Origin: Comamonadaceae bacterium ALPHA2B | GTDB taxonomy: Bacteria > Pseudomonadota > Gammaproteobacteria > Burkholderiales > Burkholderiaceae_C | DNA: 64,000 nt | Assembly (NCBI GenBank): GCA_005503065.1 | Contig: SCOE01000015.1 | Span: forward strand, 1 to 64,000 | Reading direction: 5' to 3' | Shown here: piece after piece, positions 63,621-64,000 of the stretch | How positions within the stretch are numbered: position 1 is the stretch's first letter | Layout: each line of letters starts with the position of its first letter | Notes under the pieces: generated by a model | What the model was told of the DNA's origin: nothing | Seen by the model: only the letters and a program-made list of their open reading frames with translations | The model's database searches: none | Translations under genes and position numbers: made by a program

Positions 63621-64000
63621 TCAGACGGTCGCCTGGGCGGTGAAGCGGTAGCCCGCGCCACGCACGGTTTCCACCATCACCGCGGCGGCGCCCAGCGATT
63701 CGCGCAGGCGCTTGACGTGCACGTCCACCGTGCGTTCCTCGATGAAGACGTGGTCGCCCCACACCTTGTCGAGCAACTGCGAGCGGCTGTGCACGCGCTC
63801 GGCGTTCTGCATCAGGTAGGCCAGCAGCTTGAACTCGGTCGGGCCCATCTTCAGGGGCGCGCCCTGCCAGGTCACGCGATGCGTCGCGGTGTCCAGCGCC
63901 AGCTCGCCCACCTCCACGCGCTCGGCTGCCGCCTCGGGGGCGCGGCGGCGCAGCACGGCGCGGATGCGCGCGAGCATCTCCTGCGTCGAGAAGGGCTTGG
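63621..64000 (-). CDS. phoB: Phosphate regulon response regulator PhoB, C-terminal part (5' end outside window)
   Basis: OmpR/PhoB-type response regulator. The visible part begins at the end of the receiver domain with the conserved KPFSTQEMLARIRAVLRRR, which contains the Lys-Pro pair. The winged-helix domain follows with MGPTEFKLLAYLMQNAERVHS, LLDKVWGDHVFIEERTVDVH and VETVRGAGYRF. The frame is open to the right edge, so the receiver domain with its phospho-Asp lies outside. It is 88 bp upstream of phoR, same direction. Confidence 0.92.
   Translation of the reverse strand, partial: KPFSTQEMLARIRAVLRRRAPEAAAERVEVGELALDTATHRVTWQGAPLKMGPTEFKLLAYLMQNAERVHSRSQLLDKVWGDHVFIEERTVDVHVKRLRESLGAAAVMVETVRGAGYRFTAQATV

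Overview
The window is high-GC chromosomal DNA from a beta-proteobacterium, most likely family Comamonadaceae and probably Variovorax or a close relative. That placement is an inference. It rests on gene content and order (dnaX-ebfC-recR beside a small SRP RNA, trxA-rho, an AddAB-like repair pair, phoB-phoR), on frequent TAGAATC -10 elements, and on two dispersed palindromic repeats of a kind I associate with this family. No tRNA, rRNA, CRISPR array, transposase, integrase or prophage gene was seen. Both ends cut genes: tonB at the left edge and phoB at the right edge.

Layout. 1-2.6 kb: Fur-type iron/heme uptake (tonB-exbB-exbD, hemP with Fur box, a heme-binding GlcG/HbpS-like protein). 2.8-16.9 kb: housekeeping and stress genes (BI-1 protein, rlmD, YegD-like chaperone, exported PLD lipoprotein, exported peroxiredoxin, TetR regulator divergent from a metal-dependent hydrolase with two matching operators, trxC, aldehyde dehydrogenase, ZIP transporter, Mn-type sodA with a Fur box). 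17.2-25.1 kb: moaA-mobA, rnhA, methyltransferase, gloB-mltD, KefC-type antiporter. 25.1-27.9 kb: a NitT/TauT-type ABC importer. 28-42.8 kb: genome maintenance (recR, ebfC, dnaX, ffs, an addB-addA-flavoprotein operon, trxA, rho). A 66-codon gene behind a LexA-like box lies next to ffs.

43.1-57.5 kb: the most unusual region, thirteen same-strand genes that look like one catabolic operon. It encodes a class II aldolase-like protein, a dipeptide/oligopeptide-type ABC importer, a GhrA-like 2-hydroxyacid dehydrogenase, a class III aminotransferase, two acetylpolyamine-amidohydrolase-like deacetylases, an EamA transporter, a GntR/FCD regulator, a hydroxylysine-kinase-like phosphotransferase and an AGXT2L/PHYKPL-like phospho-lyase. 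A sigma-54-type promoter with a palindrome at its predicted start point lies in front. The simplest reading is import of an N-acylated amine or amino-acid derivative, deacylation, phosphorylation of a hydroxyl group, and elimination of phosphate and ammonia to an aldehyde. The substrate is not known from sequence.

57.5-64 kb: Gfo/Idh/MocA oxidoreductase, type B ribosomal protein L31, an ArnT-like membrane protein, a MATE exporter, and phoB-phoR.

Two repeat families shape this DNA. Family A (8 copies) is found between genes but also inside the reading frames of rlmD, addA, addB and phoR. Family B (3 copies) supplies the ribosome binding site of exbD and addA and the C-terminal tail of AddB. 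dnaX carries a nine-A slippery run with stops in both other frames, which predicts a short gamma subunit.
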